64,000 bases of DNA, from positions 5,142,666 through 5,206,665 of the forward strand of contig NC_048557.2 in the NCBI RefSeq assembly GCF_902806685.2. Direction: 5' to 3'. The DNA comes from Maniola hyperantus (taxonomy: Eukaryota; Arthropoda; Insecta; Lepidoptera; Nymphalidae). Numbering within the stretch: the first letter of the stretch is position 1; each line of letters begins with the position of its first letter. The translations under genes were made by a program, and so were the position numbers. Positions 36,072 to 45,439 of this stretch are shown here, one piece after another. Below the pieces are notes generated by a model. That model made no database searches, was not told the DNA's origin, and was given only the letters and a program-made list of their open reading frames with translations.

Positions 36072-36325
36072 ACGGTGAAAGTTTAGTGGTAAAGACTTCT
36101 AATTAAGTCCAGGGTTCGATCTCGGGCACGACAATAACTTTTCGGAGTTATGTGGGTTTCAAGCAATTAAATATCATGAAAACATCGTGAGGAAACCTGC
36201 ACGCCTGGGTGTCCTCCATCCATCATGTTCTCAACTCAAAGATGCGTGAAGTCTGCCAATACCCAATTGATCATCGTGGTTGCTTAAACCAGTTTAATTC
36301 TGAGAGAAAACCTGTGGCTCAGTAG
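36072..36325 (+). mobile_element. SINE family A, near full length, diverged
   Basis: AGTTTAGTGGTAAAGACTTC, GGGTTCGATCTCGGGCACG, AACATCGTGAGGAAACCTGC and CTGTGGCTCAGTAGTG. Confidence 0.75.
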
Positions 36326-36614
36326 TGATTTCACTCTGCAGGGGTGCATTGCGCCTTAGAAATAAATGTGGGAGTGCAAAAACTAGGACTTGTCCTATAA
36401 TATGGGTCCGAGATATATACCCTACTGCAAATACGAGGTGCGGCAAATTGCATCTAGAGAAAATATGGCAATATAATAAATAATGTAGACAATAAAATAC
36501 CTTTTCAGATAATTGAAGCCAACAGTCGCGTTGGCACAATCATTATTTTACTTTGTTAATATTAGGGTTATCGAATCTTAAGAAATTTTATGAAAATTTC
36601 CAACAAAACTCTTG

Positions 36615-36641
36615 TTTTTGATCATAAGTAGAAGTCAAATA
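36615..36641. repeat. 27-bp target-site duplication, left copy
   Basis: Starts TTTTTGATCATAAGTAGAAG and is identical to 37116-37142, bounding the LINE fragment. Confidence 0.85.
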
Positions 36642-37115
36642 AATAAATAAAATAAATAAAAAAGCTTTATTTTTATCCCTTACTAATTAATTTTACATTT
36701 TTATCTATAGTTTAAACTAGATATTCTTATTTTTATTCTTCCCAACTTACTTAATATTTACACTAAACAATTTAAATAATCTAATATCTACAATAAAAGT
36801 TTTATATTTCACTTTTTTTTTTTTTTTTTTACTTAAGTTCTATGTAAGGGCCGCCAGTGGCGGTAAAAGCCTCCTCCATTTTACTCCATGTACACCTATC
36901 TCTGGCCAGCGTACTCCAAATCTTCCCCGCAACTTTTGCGAGGTCGTCTTCCCATCTTTTTAATGGTCTTCCGGGTCTTCGCTTCCAATTCAAAGGATAC
37001 CAATTTGTTACAGTTTTGGTCCATCTATCATCTTTGTATCTTTGAATATGCCCCGCCCATCTCCATTTAAGTCGTAGGATTTGCTTTATTGCGTCTCTCG
37101 CTTTAGTCTCACGTC
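36642..37115 (-). mobile_element. 5'-truncated LINE insertion with RT C-terminus
   Basis: The minus strand from 37115 reads an open frame of about 95 codons starting RRETKARDAIKQILRLKWRW and containing GHIQRYKDDRWTKTV, RRPGRPLKRWEDDLAK and TWSKMEEAF, ending TAA near 36833. This is the C-terminal part of a non-LTR retrotransposon RT. A poly-A run (36811-36830), a 3' UTR and a (TTTA)n tail (36642-36670) follow. Identical 27-bp repeats flank it, so the insertion is fairly young. Confidence 0.85.
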
Positions 37116-37142
37116 TTTTTGATCATAAGTAGAAGTCAAATA
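37116..37142. repeat. 27-bp target-site duplication, right copy
   Basis: Identical to 36615-36641. Confidence 0.85.
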
Positions 37143-37204
37143 GCGATCCCTAAAATATCGTCAAACGAGTTCACTTTGTCAAACGTAGTTTGTTATAACG
37201 ATTT

Positions 37205-37372
37205 CAGCCGCACGAATTGAGATTTTTAAAAATCCTGTCGGAATTCTTTGATTTTTCAGAATAAAAACTAACCTCTATGCAAAAAATGAGAAGGATCTGT
37301 TGCTCCGTTGCGGCATGATTGAAGAATAAACCAAACAAGTACACACACTTTCGCATATTTATGATATCGGTA
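37205..37372 (-). mobile_element. Helitron-like element (family a), 3' end lost
   Basis: Antisense GGAATTCTTTGATTTTTCAG, TCTGTTGCTCCGTTGCGGCA and CACTTTCGCATATTTATGAT. Confidence 0.7.
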
Positions 37373-38075
37373 GTAATAATTAATTAATCAATGAATCAAT
37401 AAAGTAATCAATTTCAAATTCATCTAACAAAACATTTGTGCATAAATCAATTTTAAACTCATCAAAAAGACATTCGAAAAATATATTACGAACGCAACAA
37501 TTGCCACCCCTAGCGCACCAACTCTGTGGGCGTGAAGCGGTATTGAAGGTTGTAACTGTGTTATTTCAATTTTGCCATGAATTTCATGTTGGCCATGTCG
37601 TTAGCCTGCGTTATATTGTACGTTCGGGTCGAGGATGATTTTGTCAAATAAATGAAAACTACTATTAATTGTTTAGTTTGGTTTCATTGGACCAACCATT
37701 TCATTCTTGTATCAGAAACAAGAAACCCTTAACTATAAGTCACCATGTCCGTCTGTCCATCCGCGGCTTACTTCATAGATTCTTAGTAAGTACTAGAAAG
37801 GTTTGTTTTCAAATATAGTAGTATAATATCGAAGTTAAAAGAAAAACTATCAGAGCTAAGTAGGCTTTAAAAGTTAACAAGTAATAGTCGACCAACTAAG
37901 ATAGAAAGCAATCTGTGTTGAATTGCCATAATGGCCACTAAAGCGAAATTTCAATACAGTTTAGATTCCCAGTATGTGAAATTGACACAAGACATAGAAT
38001 TGTTAGGGTTAAGATGACGTATTTAGTTGTGTAAAACAACAATCTAAGTCCGCATATTTTGACGAGTAACTACTA
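37373..38075. other. Spacer, nothing recognised
   Basis: A 66-codon plus-strand frame at 37438-37638 has no recognisable domain. Confidence 0.4.
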
Positions 38076-38170
38076 GTGGCTGATCGTTCCTCCCTGTGTT
38101 GGGGACAATATGCAGAGAAACTTTCAGCTTTTATAAAATAACAAAAGTCTGGCACGCGTTGGCTCTTAGT
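38076..38170 (+). repeat. Interspersed repeat h, copy 3
   Basis: GTGGCTGATCGTTCCTCCCT, CAGAGAAACTTTCAGCTTTT and GCACGCGTTGGCTCTTAGTC. Confidence 0.65.
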
Positions 38171-38507
38171 CCATAAGTAACTTCTCTAAATAGTAGGTAC
38201 TTATTAAACAAAGTCGTAATCCGTGTTTGTTTGCGAACACATCTTACCTACTTACTTAACCTTACTTACTTAGGTTAAGTATTAAAGAAAAATGATTTAA
38301 AAATTTCCCGTAACATCAGATAAGAAAATTGCTTCAACTAAATTTCATTGAAGAAGTAGGACAGAGCAAAATTTGTGTAAGTGCGCACTACAGGTTTCTT
38401 CCGCGTGGATGTGGAAGGAATTGGAATGATATGGGAAACAACCACGTAGTCGCTTAGTCATAGCACGACACTCCATTCAAGCCAACTGATTGAATTACCT
38501 ATTACTA

Positions 38508-38858
38508 CTACCGGGACACCGGCCTGTCCGCACATAATTTGTGTGTGTGTGTGTGTGTGTGTGGGGGGGTACGGTAGGCCAAGGTCTGAGCGAAGCGAAT
38601 CGAGCAGGACAACGTCAATGCTTTACTAGAATTAACAGAGTGCACTACTACTTTTTTGACGCCTGCCAGTGATGTCGAAGCCTCGACTCGACGTTTTATT
38701 AGAAGTTCCTTAACTGTCGTGAACTGTGGCGGGACGACAAGGTGAGAACTGAGAAGCGTCAACGCGGCACTCGGCAGTGCCAGTAGCCATGCCATTATGT
38801 TGCGGGTGACGATAAATTGGTGGGGGAGAGTGAGTATCGCTTCTTTAACCGACTTCAA
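38508..38858 (-). CDS. Unrecognised 116-codon open frame, probably not a gene
   Basis: The longest open frame outside the provirus, GC-richer than its neighbours, ending across a (GT)11 microsatellite that encodes an HTHTHTH run. I recognise no domain, and its upstream end runs into a family e repeat (AACCGACTTCAAAAAAAGGA). The block GGTAGGCCAAGGTCTGAGCG looks repeat-like. More likely transposon-derived than a host gene. Confidence 0.2.
   Translation of the reverse strand: MKSVKEAILTLPHQFIVTRNIMAWLLALPSAALTLLSSHLVVPPQFTTVKELLIKRRVEASTSLAGVKKVVVHSVNSSKALTLSCSIRFAQTLAYRTPPHTHTHTHKLCADRPVSR
38541..38562. repeat. (GT)11 microsatellite
   Basis: A pure GT run followed by a GGGGGGG stretch. Confidence 0.95.
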
Positions 38859-38912
38859 AAAAAGGAGGAGGTTCTCAATTCGTCGGAATCTTTTTTTTAC
38901 GTAGTGTTATTA
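38846..38912 (+). repeat. AACCGACTTCAAAAA repeat (family e), fragment
   Basis: TTTAACCGACTTCAAAAAAA followed by GGAGGAGGTTCTCAATTCGT, the canonical start of this moth repeat. Confidence 0.65.
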
Positions 38913-39008
38913 CTATGGCTATTTATAGGTTAGAGATGAGATGTTAAAGTACAACGTCAATAGTCTGTTGCTTACACATTTACTCGATCTCATTTGATCA
39001 CACGTGTC

Positions 39009-39012
39009 GATC
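39009..39012. repeat. Target-site duplication GATC, left copy
   Basis: GATC directly precedes the left LTR and is repeated at 47214-47217 directly after the right LTR. A 4-bp duplication is usual for gypsy-type integrases. Confidence 0.85.
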
Positions 39013-39255
39013 TGTTAGGAGGTCCGCTTCGACAGTCTTTTGAAAAAAAAAAACCACAAGAAATGTCCAACGAATTTAATTTGGAAATTCACACACACGG
39101 AACTTTTACTTCACGCGAATACAGTAGTTTCAGTGTTAACTGCTTAATGTGGAAATGTGGACTGCCTCGCCGCCTCGCGGATTGTTCGCTTTATATAAAT
39201 TGAAATGCTGAAGCAGCGAATTAACACGTCATGTTAAAATTATTAATTTATAACA
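39013..39255 (-). repeat. 3' LTR of the errantivirus-like element
   Basis: 243 bp, identical by eye to the right LTR except for 11 instead of 10 A residues in the homopolymer after the TCTTTTG word. It lies next to the polypurine tract, so it is the 3' LTR of this minus-strand element. An ATTAAA on the element strand at 39075-39080 is a candidate polyadenylation signal; no canonical AATAAA was seen. Confidence 0.95.
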
Positions 39256-39270
39256 TTTCCCCCCTTTAGA
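39256..39270 (-). other. Polypurine tract
   Basis: On the element strand TCTAAAGGGGGGAAA abuts the 3' LTR, the expected position and composition for the plus-strand primer of reverse transcription. Confidence 0.85.
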
Positions 39271-39348
39271 CGAAGCTTTAATTTAAAATAAAGCGTAGTA
39301 AAAAAAAGAAAAGGAAAAGGAGAGAAATGGTAAAATATTCTACATAAT
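39271..39348 (-). other. Short 3' untranslated stretch between env and the polypurine tract
   Basis: 78 nt, pyrimidine-rich on the element strand. No other gene fits here. Confidence 0.6.
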
Positions 39349-41233
39349 TTAATTATTTGAAAGATTTCTTTGCACTGATGCACTAAGATTTCGAAGGTCT
39401 ACAGATGCGTTATCTTCATCATCTGTTATCTGTGACATTTCAATAGAACTTTGGGCTTTGTTTTCTTTATGCGAAATCTTTTTGCGATCACATTGGAAAA
39501 AAAATTGAATGCAGAATTTGTTACAATTACGTTGTTTAAAACATCTGATAATCTTATAACATAAAAATAGAAAAATTAACGAAATAATTATATAAGTAAA
39601 AGCAGAATAATACGAGCTATATTTTATAAAATGAGATTCCTCTTGGATCCTGTTGATTTGCAACTCAAGATCGTTGAATTGGTTTATCGAATTTTTTAAG
39701 GAATCTAAATTAATATTACTTAGGTTAATAGGTGATAGAAGAGGAATCGTTTTGTTAACAATCTCTTGGTTGCAGCAGTTATCATTAGTTATATCAAAAT
39801 TAATATTAAAGTTATTATTATCAATAGTTAAATTTGAAATGGTAGAAGGTATAAATTGAATCGTTTTAAAGTAACCAATGCAACCTTTGTTCAGTTTTAA
39901 TATTCCAGTGCCAGATATAGAATAATCCTTAAAGTTATCATTACAATTGATAGTTAGTTTGCTTGTTTTTGACTGTACAAATATCCATTGATTATTTTTT
40001 AATTTATGCCATATGTCAATAAGACCATATAGGATTTTCGGTTCACATTCCCTTGGTAAAGATAGAGTCACTTCAGTTAAAAGTTTTGTCTCGCATGAAG
40101 GATTCGAATTTACAGAATAAATTGACTCTAATTTACAGATGGAATTTTCACTATTTAAAATAGTACAATCTCTTAAAGTATCTAATAATACGTAATTTAA
40201 TCTATCGTCAGTTATAGCTAAATAGGGTTTAGTAGGTTTGATTAAGGCAAAACTTTTGGATTGTCCTTCGTAATGAGGAGTCGGGAGCGGGATTGTTTTA
40301 TAGACGTTATACTTAACGGGAGAGACAAGAGGGATCTGTATTACAAATACTATCTTATTGTTATAGAAATAGGAGACTAACTTAGATATATCTATAATAG
40401 TATGTATATTTTCTATACTTAGTGCTACAGGAAAATCTAAACCTTTATTGATTGAGTTTCTGTGTTTAGACAGTTCATCATACAGTTTTACAGGACTTAG
40501 AACAGAAGGATGTAGAACATTAACTTTTGAAAACAAAATTGCGTTTATTACAGTATCGAGAAAATTTGAGATAGCTAGTAAAGAGCTTTCGATTATATTA
40601 ACTAAGCTATTAAATCTAGTTAAATACATTAATTTTTCATTATCACTAGTAACATAAGACAGTATATCGTTTAATTTATTAATCTGAGAGTTTAACTTTA
40701 TCTCATTTTGATTTAACCTAGAAATAGTAGAATTAAAAGTATTAATAGACGACTTAACTATATGAATATTATCTTTCATTAAATGAAATATCTCAGATTC
40801 AGATCTCTGACAAGAGCTAATTGCAGCATCATATTTTCGGGCATCTTCAGCATCTAAAGTGCCAAAGAAAAACTTAAGGATTTCACCACCAAATTCTAAA
40901 GATCTTTTGAATCTAGCAGGATTTTCGCTTGAGATAATATGAGATAGAGATTGAGCCTTGAGATAATTAGATTCTAGAAGTACTTCAATTGGACTAAAAA
41001 CATTTTTGCAGCTAGAGTACTCTTCTGGTTGCAACTTAGCACAAACTAGAGAGGTTTTAACAATCAACCGGTCAACTTTGTCAAGCTGTGGTTCCAATGA
41101 GACGGTGTTGAGATGCGTGATTACTCTCCAATAATCATTGTAGAAATAAATTTTTGTAATGGGGTCGAAATATATTCCAGGGCTATGCGTTATGGGTGTA
41201 ATCATTGGCTCAGACGAGACGTAGGAGAAAAAT
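39349..41233 (-). CDS. env: Env glycoprotein, baculovirus-F-like (main exon)
   Basis: Envelope fusion protein; the ORF from the internal ATG (41205) is 618 residues, and the predicted exon begins at 41233. Numbering from that ATG: a furin-type site RFKR at 98-101 is followed by a fusion-peptide-like segment (about 102-126) with the GG and LDAED pattern known from baculovirus F and gypsy Env. Then come a long helical region (about 130-230), several paired cysteines, N-glycosylation sequons, one strong membrane segment (about 533-554) and a cytoplasmic tail of some 64 residues. The ORF alone has no signal peptide; splicing to the leader exon would provide one in frame. The frame is intact, so a functional envelope is plausible. 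Confidence 0.92.
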
Positions 41234-41250
41234 CTGAAAAGAATGATAAG
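41234..41250 (-). other. Predicted env 3' splice acceptor
   Basis: CTTATCATTCTTTTCAG on the element strand is a pyrimidine-rich tract ending in CAG at 41236-41234, placed between the pol stop (41254-41252) and the first env ATG (41205-41203). The env frame is open from here into the main ORF. Confidence 0.75.
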
Positions 41251-41251
41251 C

Positions 41252-44200
41252 TTAAGTTACAGCGAGCTTAATTAAATTAGTATGATACTTAACATGTTTT
41301 CTATTTATTAATAAAGTAACATTATGTTTTCCATTTATTTTAACGATTTTGTAAGGGCCTTTCCATATTGGAGATAAGGCTTTACGAAGTCTGTGATGGT
41401 ATTTTAAATATACCATGTCACCAACTTTATATTCTATGTTAGGATTAGAACTTGAATCATAGATTTGTTTTGAAGATTCTTTACTTGATCTAATATACTC
41501 TAAAGCTTTTTCGCGGCTTACTTTCATTCTATACTGAAGCGCACGGACATACTCGTGGTATGTAACATTATTATCTGTGTCGTAGAGAGAATTAGGAAGG
41601 GTTGGTTTCTGTCCAAACAGAAGTTCAAACGGAGTAAATTGAGTAGTAGTATGAGGAGTTGTATTATACGCGAGAACAGCTGTTGCTAGGTAGCAATGCC
41701 AATCATTTTGATTTTCGTTTACAAAGGATTTTAGGTATTCTTTAAGAGTAGCGTGGCTGCGTTCCAGCGCACCGTTAGTTTGGGGATGGTAAGGGCTAGA
41801 AAGTAAGGGTTTGATTTTGAAAATATCGGTAACTTGTTTAAACAGTTCTGATGTAAAAGTCATGGCTTGATCAGTAAGGATCATTTTAGGAATAGCGAAT
41901 AAGGACATAAAGTGGACCAGATTACGGGCTACTTCTTCACTTGTTGAAGAAATCATAGGATAGACACATAGGAATTTGGTAAGATCATCTTGCAGAGTCA
42001 GTATGAACTTGAACTTTTGGAAACCTGCTTCAGGTAAGACACCAACTATGTCCAGAGCTAATCGTTCAAAAGGCTTTGTGCTCGTGGATGTAATAACCAT
42101 AGGAGCTTTATTGCAGGCTCGTAAAGGTTTGTTAACTTGGCATAGTTTGCAAGACTTCACATAGCGTTCTATGTCAGTTCTCATTCCTTTCCAGTAGTAT
42201 GAGGCTTTAATTCGACTATACATCCTATTCACACCAGGATGTCCTGCTATGGGAGTGTCGTGATTCTCTTTGAGAATTGTAGGAACTTCAGCTGGAGTTG
42301 GAAATATTATTTGATTTTTATAAATATGTATTTTGATATCAGTGTTATGAAATACGTAGGAAATCATATTATAAATTTTGGTATAGGATAATTTAGTAAA
42401 AGGTTCAGAGAAATCGGAGATAGCTATTTCATCAATGCTAGGGTGATGTGATATAAGTTCATCACGAAGCATCATCAAAGTGTCGTAAATGGAGCGAAAA
42501 GTTGTCTCATCGTAATGATGAACCTTGGTAAAAAGAAAATAATATGTTTTATTATTTTTTGTAACTGACCTTACCGAACATTGTTCACGTTCGGCTTCTA
42601 ACAATGAAGCGGTGTCGGTTATCTGAGATAATAATTCCTCACAATGTGGCATTGAGTTGTCGAAATCTAGAGAAACGGGGCATGCAATAATTTTGCATTT
42701 GGAAAGATGTAAAGCTTGTGAGTGTTCTTCAATTTTTGTGTTAGAATCTGGTAAAGAGTTTGTAAGTTGTTTCTTAAAATATGCCTCGTAGGAAAGCTTA
42801 GTAAGATTATCTGTATTTATAGCATGAATTGGGATGCGAGACAGAGCGTCTGCATTTGAATTTAATTTTCCAGGTTTGTAAATAATCTCGTAATCGTATT
42901 CCTCAAGTTTGAGGCGCCAACGGACGAGTTTGGAACCAGGATCTTTGACGTTGAAGAGCCATACTAAGGGCCGATGATCTGTTACGATTTTGAATTTAGT
43001 GCCGTAGAGATATGGTCGGAAAGTTTTAACGGCGAATAAAATAGAAACTAACTCCTTTTCTGTGGTCGAGTAATTTCCTTCTTGTTTGTTTAAGGTTCTA
43101 GAAGCATAGGCTATTGGTTTGTCCTTGCCGATAGGGCCTTGAGATAGCACTGCGCCAACGGCGTAGTTGCTGGCGTCTGTGGTAACGATAAATGGTTGAG
43201 AAAAATCAGGGTATTGGAGAAGAGGAGCTGAGGTTAACTTTTCCTTTAGGAGGTTAAAAGCTTGGTCCTGTTCTATAGACCAATGAAAAGTGACATCCTT
43301 CTTGAGTAAAGATGTTAGAGGTTTTGTGATCTTGGAGAAATTGTCAATAAATCGGCGGTAATAACCAACGAGACCGAGGAATGATTTTACTTCTTTAGGA
43401 TTTTTAGGAATTGGGAAATCACAGACTGATTTAATTTTTTCTGGGTTTGGAGAGACACCTTTATCCGTTATAATGTGACCTAGATAGGTGACTTCCTTTC
43501 TAAGGAATTCACATTTATCCGGTTGTAATTTGAGATTATAATCTCTGAAACGGTTGAATACCATTTTCAGTTTTTCACAATGTGATTTGAGATCTGCACT
43601 ATAGATGATACAGTCATCTAAATAGACATAGCAATGTAAACCTTGAAGACCTGATAATACTGTGTTCATAAGACGTTGAAAAGTACTGGGAGCGTTCTTA
43701 AGTCCGAACGGCATCCTAGTGAATTCGTAGTGGCCTGTTGAACCATTTGTGTTGACTACAGTAAAGCCAGTTTTAGGTGCATCTGAAGGATTCAGCGGAA
43801 TTTGATGGAAACCGGAGACTAAGTCCAGTGTGCTAAAATATTTGGAATGACCTAGTTGATCTAGGATATCTGTGATCAAGGGAATAGGATATACTTCGGA
43901 TACAGTGACGTCATTGAGGCGGCGGTAGTCGATAACTATTCGCCATTTCTTTTTCCCGGATGCGTCCATTTTTTTGGGAACCACCCAAACGGGAGCATTC
44001 CATGGAGAGATAGACGGTTTAATAATTTTCTGTTGTAGCATTTTCTGGATTTGGGAATCGACTTCGTTTTTATGACATTCGGGAAAACGGTAAGATTTTA
44101 CATTAATAGGAGAGCTATTACCCGTGTCAATAGAGTGTTGAATAGCGTTAGTATGAGTTAGAGTGTCTCCTTCGAGATAAAATATATCAGAGTATTCAGA

Positions 44201-45439
44201 ACAGCACTCTAAGAGAACTTTTCTCTCCTCATCGTTAAGATGTGAGTGTCTTATAAGACTTAGAACACGATCGAGTCGATTTGATGAAGAATTAGAAACG
44301 TGGTTGACAATTTCGGGGGATTGAGACACTTGGCGTAGTTCAGAGAAGTCTATAGGAGTTAAATGAACCTTGAAGTCTTGGATTTCTATTTGAGATTCAG
44401 TGGTATTTAAAACAGAGACATTGACTTTATAATTAGGCTTCAAACTTACTATACAGTTTGCTATATATACACCTTCGGATATAGAGTGATCTAATATGAG
44501 TGCGTCTTTTAAATGACGTAACTCGAACTTGTCATTTGAGACAGTGCATTCAACAATAGTTTCGGAGCGAGCCGGTATTATATATCTAGGGCTCGAATAA
44601 TGAATTGGTAAAGAGTAATTTGAGATAGTAAGGGATTTAGTATTATAATCGATATTAGTATGGAAAAAATGTAGAAAATCGGTACCTAAGATACCGTCTG
44701 ATTCCAGATTCAGAGCGTCAGTTATGACGTGGAATTTAAAAGAAATGGTGTGGTCGTTTATAATAAGGTTAAGCACAACTGTTCCTAAAGTTTCGCTATA
44801 GGAATCCTTATCGTTTATGCCTTTGAGTTTTATAATTTCTTGAGACAATTGGGGCTCTGCTGGTAAACACGAGCGCTTAATAATGCTGACACTTGCGCCT
44901 GTGTCAACTAAGAAACAGAGAGGTTTTTTATTACATTCTATTTGTAAAAATGCATGAGGTAAGGACACCAACTTTTTCAGGGTGCTTGTTTCGAAGATCG
45001 GGACGTCTTTAAGAGGCAATGAGCTTTTGCTTGCGTTGCTTTGGGGGTCATTTTGAATGACTTTAGAGTTTGTAAGACTCAGTTGATCATTTGAAGGAAA
45101 CTGAGGTTTAAACGATTTTGTAGTATAAGAGCTAGTATAAGAATTAGAATGAGATATAGTATTATTTGAGCAATCTTCTTTGGAATGCTTTGTATTCGAT
45201 TTTGTAGGAATCAGTGAGGATTTAGGATAATATGATTCAGCGATATTTTGGCAGTCTTTTGGTGATTGCCGGGATATAAAAGATTTGGTATAAGATTCAG
45301 TGTGACTCGGACAATCATGTAGCGATTGCCGAGATATAAACGATTTGGGAGAATTAGTATAAAAGGATTTAGTAGTTCGAGTGCCATTTTGGATTGTTGA
45401 TTTCGGCAGGCACGCATCCGAAATCAGTTTAAGTTTTTT
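41252..45439 (-). CDS. pol: Pol polyprotein: protease, reverse transcriptase, RNase H, integrase
   Basis: About 1395 residues when read from the frameshift site; there is no ATG at the head of the frame, which fits expression only as Gag-Pol. Residues below are numbered from the TTG at 45019. Aspartic protease: DTGA at 39-42. RT: catalytic D399, D468 and D469 in a YLDD box. RNase H: D615, E656, D681, D724. Integrase: zinc finger H920, H927, C957, C960, then D990, D1050 and E1086, an intact D,D-35-E triad, and a GPY motif at 1221-1223 near the C-terminus. PR-RT-RH-IN order and the GPY module are typical of Ty3/gypsy. All key residues seen are present. The region before the protease is serine-rich with a 60-nt tandem repeat. 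Confidence 0.95.
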   Translation of the reverse strand, partial: KKLKLISDACLPKSTIQNGTRTTKSFYTNSPKSFISRQSLHDCPSHTESYTKSFISRQSPKDCQNIAESYYPKSSLIPTKSNTKHSKEDCSNNTISHSNSYTSSYTTKSFKPQFPSNDQLSLTNSKVIQNDPQSNASKSSLPLKDVPIFETSTLKKLVSLPHAFLQIECNKKPLCFLVDTGASVSIIKRSCLPAEPQLSQEIIKLKGINDKDSYSETLGTVVLNLIINDHTISFKFHVITDALNLESDGILGTDFLHFFHTNIDYNTKSLTISNYSLPIHYSSPRYIIPARSETIVECTVSNDKFELRHLKDALILDHSISEGVYIANCIVSLKPNYKVNVSVLNTTESQIEIQDFKVHLTPIDFSELRQVSQSPEIVNHVSNSSSNRLDRVLSLIRHSHLNDEERKVLLECCSEYSDIFYLEGDTLTHTNAIQHSIDTGNSSPINVKSYRFPECHKNEVDSQIQKMLQQKIIKPSISPWNAPVWVVPKKMDASGKKKWRIVIDYRRLNDVTVSEVYPIPLITDILDQLGHSKYFSTLDLVSGFHQIPLNPSDAPKTGFTVVNTNGSTGHYEFTRMPFGLKNAPSTFQRLMNTVLSGLQGLHCYVYLDDCIIYSADLKSHCEKLKMVFNRFRDYNLKLQPDKCEFLRKEVTYLGHIITDKGVSPNPEKIKSVCDFPIPKNPKEVKSFLGLVGYYRRFIDNFSKITKPLTSLLKKDVTFHWSIEQDQAFNLLKEKLTSAPLLQYPDFSQPFIVTTDASNYAVGAVLSQGPIGKDKPIAYASRTLNKQEGNYSTTEKELVSILFAVKTFRPYLYGTKFKIVTDHRPLVWLFNVKDPGSKLVRWRLKLEEYDYEIIYKPGKLNSNADALSRIPIHAINTDNLTKLSYEAYFKKQLTNSLPDSNTKIEEHSQALHLSKCKIIACPVSLDFDNSMPHCEELLSQITDTASLLEAEREQCSVRSVTKNNKTYYFLFTKVHHYDETTFRSIYDTLMMLRDELISHHPSIDEIAISDFSEPFTKLSYTKIYNMISYVFHNTDIKIHIYKNQIIFPTPAEVPTILKENHDTPIAGHPGVNRMYSRIKASYYWKGMRTDIERYVKSCKLCQVNKPLRACNKAPMVITSTSTKPFERLALDIVGVLPEAGFQKFKFILTLQDDLTKFLCVYPMISSTSEEVARNLVHFMSLFAIPKMILTDQAMTFTSELFKQVTDIFKIKPLLSSPYHPQTNGALERSHATLKEYLKSFVNENQNDWHCYLATAVLAYNTTPHTTTQFTPFELLFGQKPTLPNSLYDTDNNVTYHEYVRALQYRMKVSREKALEYIRSSKESSKQIYDSSSNPNIEYKVGDMVYLKYHHRLRKALSPIWKGPYKIVKINGKHNVTLLINRKHVKYHTNLIKLAVT
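45241..45360 (-). repeat. 60-bp tandem repeat in the Gag-Pol junction region
   Basis: Two in-frame units, 45301-45360 and 45241-45300, each encode a block with the core SFISRQS followed by a DC pair. The period is exactly 60 nt, so it adds 20 residues without breaking the pol frame. Confidence 0.8.
45381..45439 (-). promoter_or_regulatory. -1 ribosomal frameshift signal between gag and pol
   Basis: The slippery heptamer A AAA AAC (45439-45433) is in the correct phase of the gag frame. A 7-nt spacer (45432-45426) leads to a perfect 8-bp stem, GATTTCGG (45425-45418) with CCGAAATC (45406-45399), and an 11-nt loop. The loop word GTGCC (45413-45409) is complementary to GGCAC at 45385-45381, allowing an H-type pseudoknot. 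The -1 frame is open throughout into pol. Confidence 0.88.

Noticed and set aside
38508..38858. 116-codon minus-strand frame as a host gene
   Set aside because: No domain recognised; it overlaps a microsatellite and a family e repeat edge.
45019..45021. TTG at 45019 as the start of pol
   Set aside because: Only a computed start; the frame is open upstream to the frameshift site at 45439, which explains expression better.
45430..45436. CTTAAAC near the gag stop as a second slippery site
   Set aside because: Its first three bases are not identical, unlike the canonical A AAA AAC just upstream.
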